Of a DNA stretch of 64,000 nucleotides, positions 34,234 through 41,939 are shown piece after piece (the stretch's first letter is position 1; each line of letters begins with the position of its first letter). The notes below the pieces were generated by a model that was given only the letters and a program-made list of their open reading frames with translations, made no database searches and was not told the DNA's origin. The stretch lies in assembly GCF_014198605.1 (NCBI RefSeq), contig NZ_JACIHU010000001.1; one strand, written 5' to 3'. Both the position numbers and the translations under genes were made by a program. This DNA comes from Rhizobium etli_C (GTDB lineage Bacteria > Pseudomonadota > Alphaproteobacteria > Rhizobiales > Rhizobiaceae).

Positions 34234-35151
34234 TCAGAGGGTCAGAACCCAGCTCTGGCCGTTGGCCTCCGGGCCGAACATGCGATGTCTCTCCTCGGAG
34301 ACAAGGCGGAAGCCAGCCTTGATATAGATGGCGCGGGCGGTCTCAAGCATGTCGTTGGTCCAGAGCGAAAGCTCGCGGTAACCCTTCAGCCTGCAGAAGC
34401 GGATGCATTCATCGACCAGCAGCTTGCCGAGCCCGAGGCCGCGGGCTGATTTGTCGACATAGAGCAGCCGCAGCTTGGCGATGCCATCGCCACCATTGGT
34501 GACGAGGACAGAGCCGATATTGATGCCGCCGCGTTCGGCGATCCAGCAGCATTCCATGGTGGGATCGAAATTGGCGAGGAATTTGCCGGCGACCTCGGCG
34601 ACCAGCGCCTCGAAGCGCAGGTCCCAGCCATATTCCTCGGCATAGAAGCGGCCCTGGCTCTGAACGATCCAGCCGATGTCGCCGGCGCGGTGGGGGCGGA
34701 TGATGGCGGGTGCCGGCTTGGTCGCCGGGTCGAGCAGCGCGCGGATCGTATCCATAGCCGAGACGACCGCCTGCGGCTCGCCGGTGGCGAGACTGTCGAA
34801 ACGGGCGGCGATCTGCGCATTGGCGCGCCGGCCGAGTTCCTCGAATTGCGCATGTCCCCGCTCGGTGACAGTGATGATCTGGCTGCGCAGGTCCGCCGGA
34901 TCGGGGTTGGTTTCGATCAGTCCCTCGGCGCGGAAACGCTTGAGGATGCGGCTGAGATAGGCAGGATCGAGATGCAGGTCGCGGACAAGCGCGGTGGCGC
35001 TGATGCCGTCATGCGAGCCGATCTCGAAGAGGATGCGGGCATCCGTCAGCGTGTAGGGAGAGTCGAGATAGGCCTTGTTCAGCAAGCCGAGGAAATTCGT
35101 ATAGAAGCGGTTGAAGTCGCGGGCGGTTTCGATGAGGGCGGTATCGGACAT
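34234..35151 (-). CDS. MarR regulator fused to GNAT acetyltransferase
   Basis: The 305-residue protein has residues 1-140 as a MarR winged helix (YTLTDARILFEIGSHDGISATALVRDLHLDPAYLSRILKRFRAEGLI) and about 152-305 as a GNAT domain (IAKLRLLYVDKSARGLGLGKLLVDECIRFCRLKGYRELSLWTND). This fusion is known in many bacteria. ATG 35151 has GGAG upstream; the open frame runs on into repeat B. Target of acetylation unknown. Confidence 0.9.
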   Translation of the reverse strand: MSDTALIETARDFNRFYTNFLGLLNKAYLDSPYTLTDARILFEIGSHDGISATALVRDLHLDPAYLSRILKRFRAEGLIETNPDPADLRSQIITVTERGHAQFEELGRRANAQIAARFDSLATGEPQAVVSAMDTIRALLDPATKPAPAIIRPHRAGDIGWIVQSQGRFYAEEYGWDLRFEALVAEVAGKFLANFDPTMECCWIAERGGINIGSVLVTNGGDGIAKLRLLYVDKSARGLGLGKLLVDECIRFCRLKGYRELSLWTNDMLETARAIYIKAGFRLVSEERHRMFGPEANGQSWVLTL

Positions 35152-35208
35152 GGTGATCTCCAGGGGGAGACCTCGCCAGATTGTTGACAAGCCCGCTCCT
35201 CGCTCGCC

Positions 35209-35290
35209 GTCATCCTCGGCCTTGTGCCGAGGATCTGCTGCCCTATTGAACGGAGGCAGATGCTCGGGACGAGCCCGAGCATGACGAAAG
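35209..35290. repeat. Palindromic repeat, family B, copy 2
   Basis: Nearly identical to 15165-15245: CCTCGG-N8-CCGAGG, GATCTGC, about 20 variable bases, then GCAGATGCTCGGG-N-CCCGAGCATGACG. The flank ATTGTTGACAAGCCCGC (35180-35196) is the reverse complement of the flank on the other side of copy 1. Confidence 0.85.
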
Positions 35291-35384
35291 GAGGGGTGGC
35301 CGCCTGACAAGCGGACGACATCTCCGGATGGAGATATTTGTCATCCATTTAGTGGACTGAGTCAACCAAATTGTAGGCGCGCCC

Positions 35385-36104
35385 TTAAGCAGCCTCTTCC
35401 GTTTCCTCTTCCTCGCCGCCAAGCGCAAATTCGACGGCCGCCCGGGCATGGATCGTGGTGGTGTCGAAGCCCCGTAGCGGCAACCGGTCGGGATCGAGGA
35501 TCAGGCAGATCTCGGTGCAGCCGAGGATGATGCTGTCGGCGCCGTTTTCCGCGGCGCGGTCGATGATGTCGATCAGCGTTGCGCGCGAACGGTCATGCAC
35601 CCTGCCGGCGCAGAGCTCGTTGAAGATGATGTCGTGCACGGTGGTGCGGTCGGCAGCCTCCGGCACCATGATATCGAGACCGAGGCTCTTCATCCGCTCG
35701 GCGTAGAAGCCGTGCTCCATAGTGTAGCGGGTGGCGAGCAGCAGCGGCCGCTTGCGGCCGGCGGCCTGCAGTGATTTCGCCGTCTCGTCGATGATATGGA
35801 TCAGCGGCACGGAGACCTTGGCCGCGACTTCGTCGGAGATCAGGTGCATGGTATTGGTGCAGATCAGGATGCAGCCGGCGCCGGCCGCCTGCAGGCGTTC
35901 CGCCACATCGCCGAGGCGGCGGGCAGCTCCTGCCCAATCACCAGCCTTCTGAAGCGCGACGATCTCCTCGAAATTGACCGAATGCAGAATGAGTTCGGCG
36001 GAGGCAAGCCCGCCGCGGCGCGCGCGCACCATCTCGTTGACCAGGCGGTAATAAACCGCTGAACTTTCGAAACTCATGCCGCCGATCAGGCCGATCGTTT
36101 CCAT
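35385..36104 (-). CDS. Aspartate/glutamate racemase-family protein
   Basis: A 239-residue PLP-independent racemase fold. The two catalytic cysteines are visible in ILICTNTMHLI and IILGCTEICLIL, and the N-terminus METIGLIGGMSFESSAVYYRLVNE is typical of YgeA-like aspartate racemases. The C-terminus is strikingly acidic. The frame runs to 36230, but ATG 36104 starts at the conserved region. Divergent from an Lrp/AsnC regulator, which suggests an amino-acid-responsive pair. Confidence 0.9.
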   Translation of the reverse strand: METIGLIGGMSFESSAVYYRLVNEMVRARRGGLASAELILHSVNFEEIVALQKAGDWAGAARRLGDVAERLQAAGAGCILICTNTMHLISDEVAAKVSVPLIHIIDETAKSLQAAGRKRPLLLATRYTMEHGFYAERMKSLGLDIMVPEAADRTTVHDIIFNELCAGRVHDRSRATLIDIIDRAAENGADSIILGCTEICLILDPDRLPLRGFDTTTIHARAAVEFALGGEEEETEEAA

Positions 36105-36192
36105 CTCTTCATGCTCCCATGCTGCGAATTTCGAAAATGATGCCCCAAAGGTCGCGCGGCGTGTTTGCGTTGTTTGTCCTTTATGAGGAAGG

Positions 36193-36211
36193 CATGCTAT
36201 TATTTTGCATG
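36193..36211. promoter_or_regulatory. Candidate Lrp-type operator between racemase and Lrp genes
   Basis: CATGC-N9-GCATG (36193-36211) is an inverted repeat in an AT-rich divergent promoter region, 48 bases before the Lrp start. Size and setting suit Lrp/AsnC binding, but I cannot confirm it. Confidence 0.35.
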
Positions 36212-36258
36212 TTTTGGCTAAATAGCGCAAATTTAGGGCGCGAGGTTCTGCTCACCCA

Positions 36259-36723
36259 ATGCTTGATGATCGCGACAGACGCATTCTCGACATGCTGCAG
36301 AGAGATGCCGGCATATCCGTAACGGACCTCGCCGAGCGGGTGGCGCTATCGCTCTCGGCTTGCTCGCGGCGCATCCAGCGGCTAGAAGAGAGCGGCCATA
36401 TCCTGCGGCGCATCATCGTGCTCGACCGCGAAAAGATGGGGGTGCCGACGACGGTATTCGCCCTCGTCAAGACGGCCCACCATTCCGACGAATGGACGGA
36501 AACCTTCCGCAGGATCATCAGCGACATTCCTGAGATTGTCGAGGCGCACCGGCTGACCGGCAATCACGATTACATTCTGAAGATCGTGCTGCCGCGCGTC
36601 GAGCATTATGATGTCATCTATAAGCAGATCGTCCGCAAGCTGGAACTCTTCGACGTCTCAGCGTCAATCTCCATGGAAGAATTGAAGCATGGAATGGCGA
36701 TACCCGTGGGTTATGTGCGATGA
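36259..36723 (+). CDS. Lrp/AsnC-family regulator
   Basis: The 154-residue protein has an N-terminal helix-turn-helix (LDDRDRRILDMLQRDAGISVTDLAERVALSLSACSRRIQRLEESG) and the C-terminal RAM domain (EAHRLTGNHDYILKIVLPRVEHYD). It probably senses an amino acid and controls the divergent racemase gene and itself. Confidence 0.93.
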   Translation: MLDDRDRRILDMLQRDAGISVTDLAERVALSLSACSRRIQRLEESGHILRRIIVLDREKMGVPTTVFALVKTAHHSDEWTETFRRIISDIPEIVEAHRLTGNHDYILKIVLPRVEHYDVIYKQIVRKLELFDVSASISMEELKHGMAIPVGYVR

Positions 36724-36749
36724 GCCGATATTTTGAGGGCCGCGATATT

Positions 36750-37294
36750 ATGCGCAACAACGATATTTAAAGCTATTTCCTGCCAGGAGAAAAACTGCTC
36801 TGGTCCGGGCGTCCCGCACAAGGATTTTGCCTGACACGGTGAGATTTCGCTCTCGTTCCCTTCTCACTTTTTTGGGGCGGTTTTGCTCTGTTCTGGGAGG
36901 CCAGCGTATTGACTACGCCTGGGAAGGCCGGTCTTCATGCGCCTTTGGGGTATCCCGTTCGTTCTGATAGGCCTCTATTTGATTGCTGGACGCTTTGTCG
37001 TTGATGCGGCCGTGCGGGCTCGTACGGAATATGCGCTGACCGACCGGCGCGTCATCATTCGCCGAAGCGGTTTCCTTCCGAATTCCTCCGCCACCCGGCT
37101 GGAACTGCTGCCGTCGATCAACCTCGAAGAGGGTAGCTTCGGTAGGGGGAGCATCGTCTTCATTTCAGCGATACAAAACCGCAAGTGTCTGGACGCCGAG
37201 CCTGTCGAAAGATCCTCAGCTCCTGGGGATCGACAGCGTAAGGCAAGTCTACACTATCCTGGAAAAAGCACGGCTCGTTTGCTTGGCGAAGTGA
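36750..37294 (+). pseudogene. Decayed bacterial PH-domain membrane protein
   Basis: Read across frames, the region encodes one PH-domain-like membrane protein. After ATG 36750 come FLPGEKLLWSGRPAQGF, then FALVPFSLFWGGFALFWEAS, then GIPFVLIGLYLIAGRFVVDA and YALTDRRVIIRRSG, and finally GIDSVRQVYTILEKARL. Two in-frame stops (TAA 36768, TGA 36840) and two frame changes (about 36937 and about 37165) break it. The later part survives as a 156-codon open frame from 36937 whose last ~80 codons are in the wrong frame. Confidence 0.8.
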
Positions 37295-37419
37295 TAGCGC
37301 CAGCGCCATCGAAGGCAATTATTTCCCCCGATACGGAACGATTTTCGACATATTGCGTTCACCTTTGGTTCAAGAGGGGGAAGATGTGTCCTCCTCCTGA
37401 GGAGTAGAGGAGGACAGTC

Positions 37420-37911
37420 ATGAGAAAGCTAACCGTCGCCGCGTTATGCTTGATCATCGGTAGCTCCGGCGTCACCCCGGCCCAGGCATTTCCGGCTATC
37501 AATCCACCCCGGATCGAAGCTCAGCAGCAGATAGAGCATGTGCGATGGCGCGGCCACCGCCATCATCGTCATGGAGCTGATTTGGGCTGGGCTTTGGGTG
37601 GTCTAGCCGTTGGCACGATCATCGGCAGCGCATTGGCACAGCCCCGCTATGGCTCCTATTACGGGTCGCCCTATGGCTATTATGGCTCGCCGTACCGCTA
37701 TTACGGTTCGCCATACCGCTATTATGGTCCGCCCTACCGTTATTATGGCCGCTATTATAGCCCGCCCTACCGCACCTATGCATCGCCTGCCTATTACGGA
37801 AGGGGAAGCCACGAGGCCTGGTGCTATGCGCGCTACCGTTCGTACAGGGCTTACGACAATACCTTCCAGCCCTATTACGGACCCCGTCGCCAGTGCATCG
37901 GTCCCTATTGA
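37420..37911 (+). CDS. BA14K-family exported protein with tyrosine-rich repeats
   Basis: The 163-residue protein has a signal peptide (about 1-24), a His-rich stretch, a membrane-like segment (WALGGLAVGTIIGSAL), then about seven imperfect copies of GSPYRYY/GPPYRYY (about 75-125). The C-terminal block EAWCYARYRSYRAYDNTFQ, ending YYGPRRQC, is the BA14K signature, first described from an immunoreactive Brucella protein with lectin-like activity. It is probably at the cell envelope. Confidence 0.9.
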   Translation: MRKLTVAALCLIIGSSGVTPAQAFPAINPPRIEAQQQIEHVRWRGHRHHRHGADLGWALGGLAVGTIIGSALAQPRYGSYYGSPYGYYGSPYRYYGSPYRYYGPPYRYYGRYYSPPYRTYASPAYYGRGSHEAWCYARYRSYRAYDNTFQPYYGPRRQCIGPY

Positions 37912-38154
37912 TCGGCAGGTAACGCGTCTGCGCCGCCATGTCTATGTGAACCCAACCGCAACCCGGTCTGAGCAGCGATAATTCTGCGTGACTTCTGCTC
38001 CACAGGTTTCGCTCGGTCCAATTGGACGAGAAGCCTATAGTCCTGCGTCGCCTCGACTGCCGGCGGCGCAGGGCAGGCATGCCGAAACGGTGGTTGCAAC
38101 ATTCGCTGCAAACGCCACATTGACCGTCAGCGAAATGGCGCAAAAGGGCAAGTC

Positions 38155-39420
38155 ATGAGCGATCATCATGTCGTCGTTGTCGGTGGCGGCTTCGGCGGGC
38201 TGCAGCTGGTCAACGGGTTGAAGGGTGCAGGCGTGAAGATCACGCTCGTCGACCGGCGCAATCATCATCTCTTCCAGCCGCTGCTCTATCAGGTGGCGAC
38301 GACCATTCTCTCCACTTCGGAGATCGCCTGGCCGATCCGCCGCCTCTATGCCGACCGGCCCGACGTGACGGTGCTGCTCGGCGAGGTCACCGGTGTCGAT
38401 AGCGGCGCCAAGACCGTGTCGTTAGGCAACGGCATGACTCTCGGTTATGACACACTGGTGTTGGCGACCGGGGCAACGCATGCCTATTTCGGCCGTGACG
38501 AATGGGAGCCGGTGGCCCCGGGTCTGAAGACGCTGGAGGATGCCACGACCATCCGCCGCCGCGTGCTGCTCGCTTTCGAGAAAGCGGAGCTGGAGGCCGA
38601 TCCCGCCGTGCGCGACGCGCTTCTGACCTTCACCATTGTCGGCGCCGGGCCGACCGGGGTCGAGCTCGCCGGCATCATCGCCGAGCTCGCGCATTTCACG
38701 CTGCCGAAGGAATTCCGCAATATCGATACGCGCAAGACCCGCGTCGTGCTCGTCGAGGCCGGCCCGCGGGTGCTGCCTACCTTTGCGGAGGAGCTTTCGG
38801 CCTATGCGCAAAAGGCACTGGAGAAACTGGGGGTCGAGGTCCTTCTTGGCAAGCCGGTCACCGAGTGCGGCGCCGACGGTGTCCGAATCGGTGAGACTTT
38901 CACGCCCAGCCGCACGATCGTCTGGGCGGCCGGCGTCACCGCCTCACCGGCGGCGCGGTGGCTCGATATTCCGGCCGACCGTGCAGGGCGCGCCATCGTC
39001 GAGAAGGATTTGAGCGCGCCTGATCTGCCCGACGTCTTCATTATTGGTGATACGGCCTCTGTCATGCGCGAGGATGGCAAGCCGGTGCCTGGCATAGCGC
39101 CCGCCGCCAAGCAGCAGGGCGGCTATGTGGCAAAAGTCATCCGCGCTCGCCTGTCCGGCAAACCGGCGCCTGCGCCTTTCAAATACTGGCATCAGGGGAG
39201 CCTGGCAACGATCGGCCAGAGTGCGGCGATTATCGATTTCGGCCGGATCAAGCTCAAGGGCTGGATCGCCTGGTGGATCTGGGGCATCGCCCATATCTAC
39301 TTCTTGATCGGCACCCGCTCGCGCTTTGCCGTCGCCTGGAACTGGCTGTGGATCTATCTGAGCGGCCAGCACAGCGCGCGGCTGATCACGCAGCGGGAGA
39401 CGATGCGGGAGGAGGGGTAG
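38155..39420 (+). CDS. ndh: Type II NADH dehydrogenase (NDH-2)
   Basis: Non-proton-pumping NADH:quinone oxidoreductase on the inner face of the membrane. The 421-residue flavoprotein has the FAD motif VVVVGGGFGGLQLVNGL, the NADH motif FTIVGAGPTGVELAGIIAEL, DVFIIGDTASV near residue 300, and a hydrophobic C-terminal stretch (WIAWWIWGIAHIYFLIG) for membrane attachment. It stands alone. Confidence 0.93.
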   Translation: MSDHHVVVVGGGFGGLQLVNGLKGAGVKITLVDRRNHHLFQPLLYQVATTILSTSEIAWPIRRLYADRPDVTVLLGEVTGVDSGAKTVSLGNGMTLGYDTLVLATGATHAYFGRDEWEPVAPGLKTLEDATTIRRRVLLAFEKAELEADPAVRDALLTFTIVGAGPTGVELAGIIAELAHFTLPKEFRNIDTRKTRVVLVEAGPRVLPTFAEELSAYAQKALEKLGVEVLLGKPVTECGADGVRIGETFTPSRTIVWAAGVTASPAARWLDIPADRAGRAIVEKDLSAPDLPDVFIIGDTASVMREDGKPVPGIAPAAKQQGGYVAKVIRARLSGKPAPAPFKYWHQGSLATIGQSAAIIDFGRIKLKGWIAWWIWGIAHIYFLIGTRSRFAVAWNWLWIYLSGQHSARLITQRETMREEG

Positions 39421-39475
39421 GCTCAGGTTGGAGGACGGCGGGAGAGGGGGTGCCACACGGCGTACCTCTCCTCCG

Positions 39476-39623
39476 TCATCCCTGTGACATCCCTTGGGCG
39501 AAGCCCTGAGGGCACAGGGATGAGGGCGGGGGAATGCACCGAACCTCTACCGAAGATATCGCGTGCCGCCCAGCCACCCGCCCTCGTGGTTCGAGACGGC
39601 CTATAGGCCTCCTCACCATGAGG
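39476..39623. repeat. Palindromic repeats: family A relative plus family F element
   Basis: TCATCCCTGTG (39476-39486) pairs with CACAGGGATGA (39513-39523) around an inner hairpin; this matches the outer part of family A. A second element at 39582-39623 (CCTCGTGGT ... ACCATGAGG) is centred on the perfect palindrome GGCCTATAGGCC (39598-39609). They lie in the 387-base gap between ndh and the TetM-like gene, which has no other supported feature. Confidence 0.75.
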
Positions 39624-39807
39624 GCTGATCGTTGTGCCCGACGCGCGCGCCAAACCTTGACACATCTCCCCACCCGCCCTTAGCATTCCGCCCGCGTCTC
39701 CCCGCTATCGGGATGCCGCATCCAGCCGCAACAACGGACAGAGGTTCCAATGCGCCGAGTCACTTCTCACGAAAATCACATCCGAATTTCTGAGAAGATG
39801 GTGGTTC

Positions 39808-41520
39808 ATGCGCACTATGAATCTGGGCATCCTCGCCCATGTGGATGTAGGCAAGACTAGCCTTACCGAAAGACTGCTTTTTAACGCCGGCGTCATCGAC
39901 AAGCCCGGCAGCGTCGATAGCGGCGATACACAGACGGATACGCTCGAACTCGAACGGCAGCGCGGCATCACGATCCGGGCCGCGGTGGTGTCGTTTGCGA
40001 TCGGCGGCAGGACCGTCAACCTGATCGATACGCCCGGCCATCCGGATTTCATCGCCGAGGTGGAACGGGTGCTGGGATTGCTGGATGCGGCGGTGGTCGT
40101 CGTCTCCGCGGTCGAGGGCGTTCAGGCGCAGACGCGCGTGCTGGTGCGGGCGTTGCGGCGGCTCGGCGTTCCCTTCGTCTTTTTCATCAACAAAGTCGAT
40201 CGCCTCGGCGCCCGGTATCAGGACGTGATGGAGGCGCTCGCCGTGCAGCTGGCCGTTCGGCCGATCCCCATGTCTTCGGCCATCGATTCCGGCAGCAAGC
40301 TTGCCCGGGTGGAACCCCTGGACCCGGGAAGCGAGCCACTTTTTTCGACGCTTTGCGAGGCGCTCGGGGAAAACGACGAAGCGCTGCTCGATGACTATGT
40401 GCTCGCCCCTGAGCGCCTGACGGAGGAAAGGCTCGGCCCTGCTCTGGCCGATCAGGTGGCGCGCGGCCTGGTGCATCCCGTCTTCGCGGGCGCGGCGATG
40501 ACCGGCGCCGGCGTGCCGGCGCTGGCCTCGGCCATCGCGGCGATCTTGCCCGAGCGGCGCCCGGACCCGGATGGGCCGGTCGCCGGCAGGATCTTCAAGA
40601 TCGAGCGTGGCTGGGGCGGCGAGAAGCTGTGCTATGTGTATCTGACATCAGGCACGGTGCGGCTGCGACAATATCTCGATCTGCCGAATGGCCCGGAAAG
40701 AGTGACCGCAATCCAGCTCTTTCAAGCCGGGCGCAGCCATGGCGCCGAGAGCTTTGCCGCCGGACAGATCGCGCGCGTCAGCGGGCTTGCCGGCGCCCGG
40801 ATCAGCGATGCCGTGGGCAGTGATCGGAGTGCGGCCGGAAGGGCTCACTTCGCGCCGCCGACGCTCGAAACCCGCGTGCTTGCCCGGCGGCCTTCGGAGA
40901 TGGCGGCGCTTTGGCTGGCGTTAAGCCAGATGGCCGAACAGGATCCGCTGATCAACCTGCACCGGAACGAAGAAGCCGACGAGGTCTTCGTCTCGCTCTA
41001 CGGCGAGGTGCAGAAGGAGGTTATCCAATCGACCCTGCTCACGGATTTCGGCCTCGATGCCAGCTTCGAGCAAAGCACGGTCATCCTGGCCGAGAGGCCG
41101 GCGGCAACAGGAAACGGCCTGCAGATCCTCTTCAAGGAGCCCAATCCGTTTCTGGCCACCGTCGGCCTGCGGGTCGGACCGCGTCCCGCCGGGGCGGGCA
41201 ACAGCTTCGCGCTCGAAGTGGATGTCGGCCAGATGCCGGTCGCCTTTTACCGGGCGGTTGAGGAAACCGTGTCCGAAACGCTGAAGCAGGGCATCTTCGG
41301 CTGGCAGGTTATCGATTGCCATGTGGCGATGACGGCGGCGCGCCACAGCTCGCCGGCAAGCACTGCCGCCGACTTCCGGCAGCTGACGCCCTGGGTTCTG
41401 GCAACGGCGCTCTCGGCCGCGCAAACCGTGCTCTGCGAGCCGGTCGACCGCTTTCATCTCGAAACGCCGGCCGAGAGCCTGGGCGTCGTGCTGGCATTGC
41501 TGGCGAAATCCGCCCGATGA
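39808..41520 (+). CDS. TetM/OtrA-like ribosome-protection GTPase, N-terminal 570 residues (split)
   Basis: EF-G-like translational GTPase of the tetracycline ribosome-protection type. G1 is AHVDVGKTSL, G2/G3 are RGITIRAAVVSF and DTPGHPDFI, and G4 is INKVDR. Domain II, III and IV segments follow, including GWQVIDCHVAMTAARHSSPAST. The frame stops in the region that should be domain V; the missing part continues at 41517-41762 in another frame, joined by ATGA. Whether it gives tetracycline resistance or has another translation role cannot be told. Confidence 0.85.
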   Translation: MRTMNLGILAHVDVGKTSLTERLLFNAGVIDKPGSVDSGDTQTDTLELERQRGITIRAAVVSFAIGGRTVNLIDTPGHPDFIAEVERVLGLLDAAVVVVSAVEGVQAQTRVLVRALRRLGVPFVFFINKVDRLGARYQDVMEALAVQLAVRPIPMSSAIDSGSKLARVEPLDPGSEPLFSTLCEALGENDEALLDDYVLAPERLTEERLGPALADQVARGLVHPVFAGAAMTGAGVPALASAIAAILPERRPDPDGPVAGRIFKIERGWGGEKLCYVYLTSGTVRLRQYLDLPNGPERVTAIQLFQAGRSHGAESFAAGQIARVSGLAGARISDAVGSDRSAAGRAHFAPPTLETRVLARRPSEMAALWLALSQMAEQDPLINLHRNEEADEVFVSLYGEVQKEVIQSTLLTDFGLDASFEQSTVILAERPAATGNGLQILFKEPNPFLATVGLRVGPRPAGAGNSFALEVDVGQMPVAFYRAVEETVSETLKQGIFGWQVIDCHVAMTAARHSSPASTAADFRQLTPWVLATALSAAQTVLCEPVDRFHLETPAESLGVVLALLAKSAR

Positions 41521-41762
41521 CGACGGACTCGGTGATTGCCGATGGGGTGGCGCGGCTCGAAGGCACTTTGGCGTCGCAGATGGTCCAGAGCGTCCAGCAG
41601 CAATTGCCGGGGCTGACGAGCGGGGCTGGGACGATCGAAACGGCTTTTGATCACTACGCCCCGATCTCCGGACCGCCGCGCCTGCGTCCGCGTTCGGGGC
41701 CTGATCCGTTCAATCCGGTGGAATATCTGTTGCGGTTGCAGTCCAAGAGAGCCTCATGCTGA
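41517..41762 (+). CDS. Split-off C-terminal part (domain V end) of the TetM-like GTPase
   Basis: An 81-residue frame starting with ATG inside the TGA of the previous gene (ATGA overlap). It reads GVARLEGTLASQMVQSVQQQ ... PFNPVEYLLRLQSKRASC, resembling the last ~80 residues of ribosome-protection proteins. The whole locus lacks the equivalent of one base compared with an intact gene. It may be a frameshift or a genuinely split, coupled pair. Its stop codon lies inside the palindromic repeat E that begins at 41752. Confidence 0.65.
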   Translation: MTTDSVIADGVARLEGTLASQMVQSVQQQLPGLTSGAGTIETAFDHYAPISGPPRLRPRSGPDPFNPVEYLLRLQSKRASC

Positions 41763-41882
41763 GGTGCGCAGGCCGCAGGCCGGAGCCTCGAAGCACGGGG
41801 CGGGCGCTCCGATGGGCGGATGGGAGCGGCGTTGGCGGGTGATGCTTCGAGGCGATCCTGTGGATCGCACCTCAGCATGAGG
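41752..41882. repeat. Palindromic repeat, family E
   Basis: Arm 1 (41752-41795) begins CCTCATGCTGAGGTGCG and ends GCCTCGAAGCA; arm 2 (41843-41882) begins TGCTTCGAGGC and ends CGCACCTCAGCATGAGG. The outer 17 bases and inner 11 bases of the arms pair perfectly. The left end overlaps the last codons of the TetM-like tail. Confidence 0.85.
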
Positions 41883-41900
41883 AAGCTTGAGTGTGCCGCC

Positions 41901-41932
41901 AATAAAAAAGCGGCTCCCGAAGGAGCCGCTTT
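41901..41932 (-). terminator. Intrinsic terminator of the alcohol dehydrogenase gene
   Basis: AAAGCGGCTCC-CGAA-GGAGCCGCTTT (41907-41932) is a perfect 11-bp hairpin. On the minus strand it is followed by TTTTTTATT, eight bases beyond the dehydrogenase stop. Confidence 0.88.
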
Positions 41933-41939
41933 GCATTCC

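Noticed and set aside
37660..37760. CRISPR-like array or simple DNA repeat
   Set aside because: The periodic GGCTCGCC/TATTAC units are in frame and code for the tyrosine-rich protein repeats; there are no spacers.
39808..41520. Elongation factor G (fusA) paralogue
   Set aside because: The GTPase, domain II and the DCHVAMTAARHSSPAST-type region fit ribosome-protection proteins better than EF-G, and no rps or tuf genes are nearby.
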